Assembly (NCBI GenBank): GCA_029563035.1
Contig: JAKQTP010000255.1
Coordinates: forward strand, 1 to 6,937
Direction of reading: 5' to 3'
DNA length: 6,937 nt
Origin: an archaeon
GTDB taxonomy: Archaea > Iainarchaeota > Iainarchaeia > CSSED10-239
In this document: piece after piece, positions 6,374 through 6,937 of the stretch
Position numbering within the stretch: the first letter of the stretch is position 1
Layout: the number at the start of each line of letters is the position of its first letter
Notes under the pieces: generated by a model
Databases searched by the model: none
What the model saw: the letters and a program-made list of their open reading frames with translations, nothing else
Told to the model about the DNA's origin: nothing
Made by a program: the position numbers and the translations under genes

Positions 6374-6844
6374 GTTCCGCGGGTACGCGAAGTTTGCCGC
6401 GTCACAGCGGCGGACAGCTTCAACAATAAACCCGTATCCGCGTTACTCAAAGCCTTTTTCTACCAAAAATGCGGCAAATTTGGGCGAAGCGACCGACAGG
6501 GAGCGTAGCCGCGTACCCGCTGTTACACGGAGCCGTGCCCAGGACGATTGCAATGACGTTCATGGGTTCGGCATCCCTCTGGCTACCGGTACTCGGTGAC
6601 ACAAATTGCTGCCTCATTTGAGACAAGGTTCCGCCGTTTGAGTGAAGTGCTATAAGCTCCAAAACGGGCCTCCCGCTTCATGCCACCTTCCCGACGGGCA
6701 CGGCGACGTTGTGCCGAATGCGCCACGTCTCAGTTTTCCCGGGCGGACTGTTTCATGGACGCGACCGGCATACCACAGCGTTGCGAGTTATGATACCAAC
6801 CGGGAATTGGAAAGCGCCTTTCACGGCCGCGAACTTTGCGAGGG

Positions 6845-6937
6845 AAAGGCGATCCTCATCCCGTGCCGACGAGGCTGAAAATGGGCTACCGGCTTTCCGG
6901 GAACCAGCGGCGGCCGGACCGGCACATCCCTCTTTCG
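6845..6937. repeat. 93-bp terminal direct repeat, right copy
   Basis: Exact copy of bases 1-93. If the molecule is circular, this copy is redundant and the true length is 6844 bp. Confidence 0.97.

Larger units (their letters stand above)
6300..6937. other. GC-rich right flank without a credible gene
   Basis: About 640 bases with no convincing coding region. Small structures: hairpin 6396-6411 (GCCGC/GCGGC), an 11-bp inverted pair at 6379-6389 and 6510-6520 (GCGGGTACGCG), and hairpin 6697-6715 (GGCAC/GTGCC). Two short open frames (6447-6662 minus, 6642-6878 plus) have no recognisable domain. Joined to the left flank in a circle, this makes about 890 bp of gene-free GC-rich DNA. No origin iterons, DnaA-box cluster or Rep gene were noticed. 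Confidence 0.55.

Noticed and set aside
6447..6878. Short open frames in the right flank (6447-6662 minus, 6642-6878 plus)
   Set aside because: No recognisable domain, no good ribosome binding site, mutual overlap, and the second runs into the terminal repeat. The end of the second frame reads somewhat protein-like, so a gene remnant is not fully excluded.
1..6937. CRISPR array, tRNA, rRNA or riboswitch
   Set aside because: No regularly spaced repeats and no recognisable RNA-gene structure on either strand by eye.

Overview
The window holds one compact six-gene operon, all on the minus strand (6229 down to 346). The genes overlap or lie a few bases apart. It sits in AT-rich DNA (roughly 30% GC by eye) between gene-poor, GC-rich flanks (positions 1 to about 340 and about 6310 to 6937, well above 50% GC by eye). 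The operon thus looks like a horizontally acquired cassette. The host cannot be named from the sequence. The flanks, dense in short hairpins, look like dispersed intergenic repeat DNA of a GC-richer bacterium; a weak resemblance to repeat-type DNA of green sulfur bacteria is from memory only.

In transcription order the genes are: (1) a ParB/Srx-fold protein (5213-6229); (2) a small PD-(D/E)XK nuclease (4806-5213); (3) a SNF2-family helicase/translocase with intact ATPase motifs (3383-4813); (4) a second, paralogous ParB/Srx-fold protein (2347-3381); (5) a four-helix membrane protein (1707-2342); (6) a radical SAM enzyme with a B12-binding-like N-terminal domain (346-1710). A plausible sigma70-type promoter lies at 6264-6292. 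No ParA, replication initiator, recombinase, transposase, methyltransferase or known toxin is present.

Parts 1 to 4 look like a DNA-recognition and DNA-processing machine: two nucleotide-binding ParB-like proteins, a DNA motor and a nuclease. The membrane protein could be an effector. The radical SAM enzyme could modify DNA or make a small molecule. I do not recognise this combination as a named system. It recalls DNA-modification/restriction clusters that combine ParB-like proteins with SNF2 helicases (such as the 7-deazaguanine Dpd clusters), but no TGT-like enzyme and no Dnd/Ssp-type gene is seen. An anti-phage or anti-plasmid role is the leading inference.

The first 93 bases are identical to the last 93 (1-93 = 6845-6937). 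The window is therefore probably a circular contig of 6844 bp, or one unit of a tandem or direct-repeat-flanked element. A 26-bp inverted repeat (263-288 and 6348-6373, one mismatch) brackets the operon in the GC-rich flanks.
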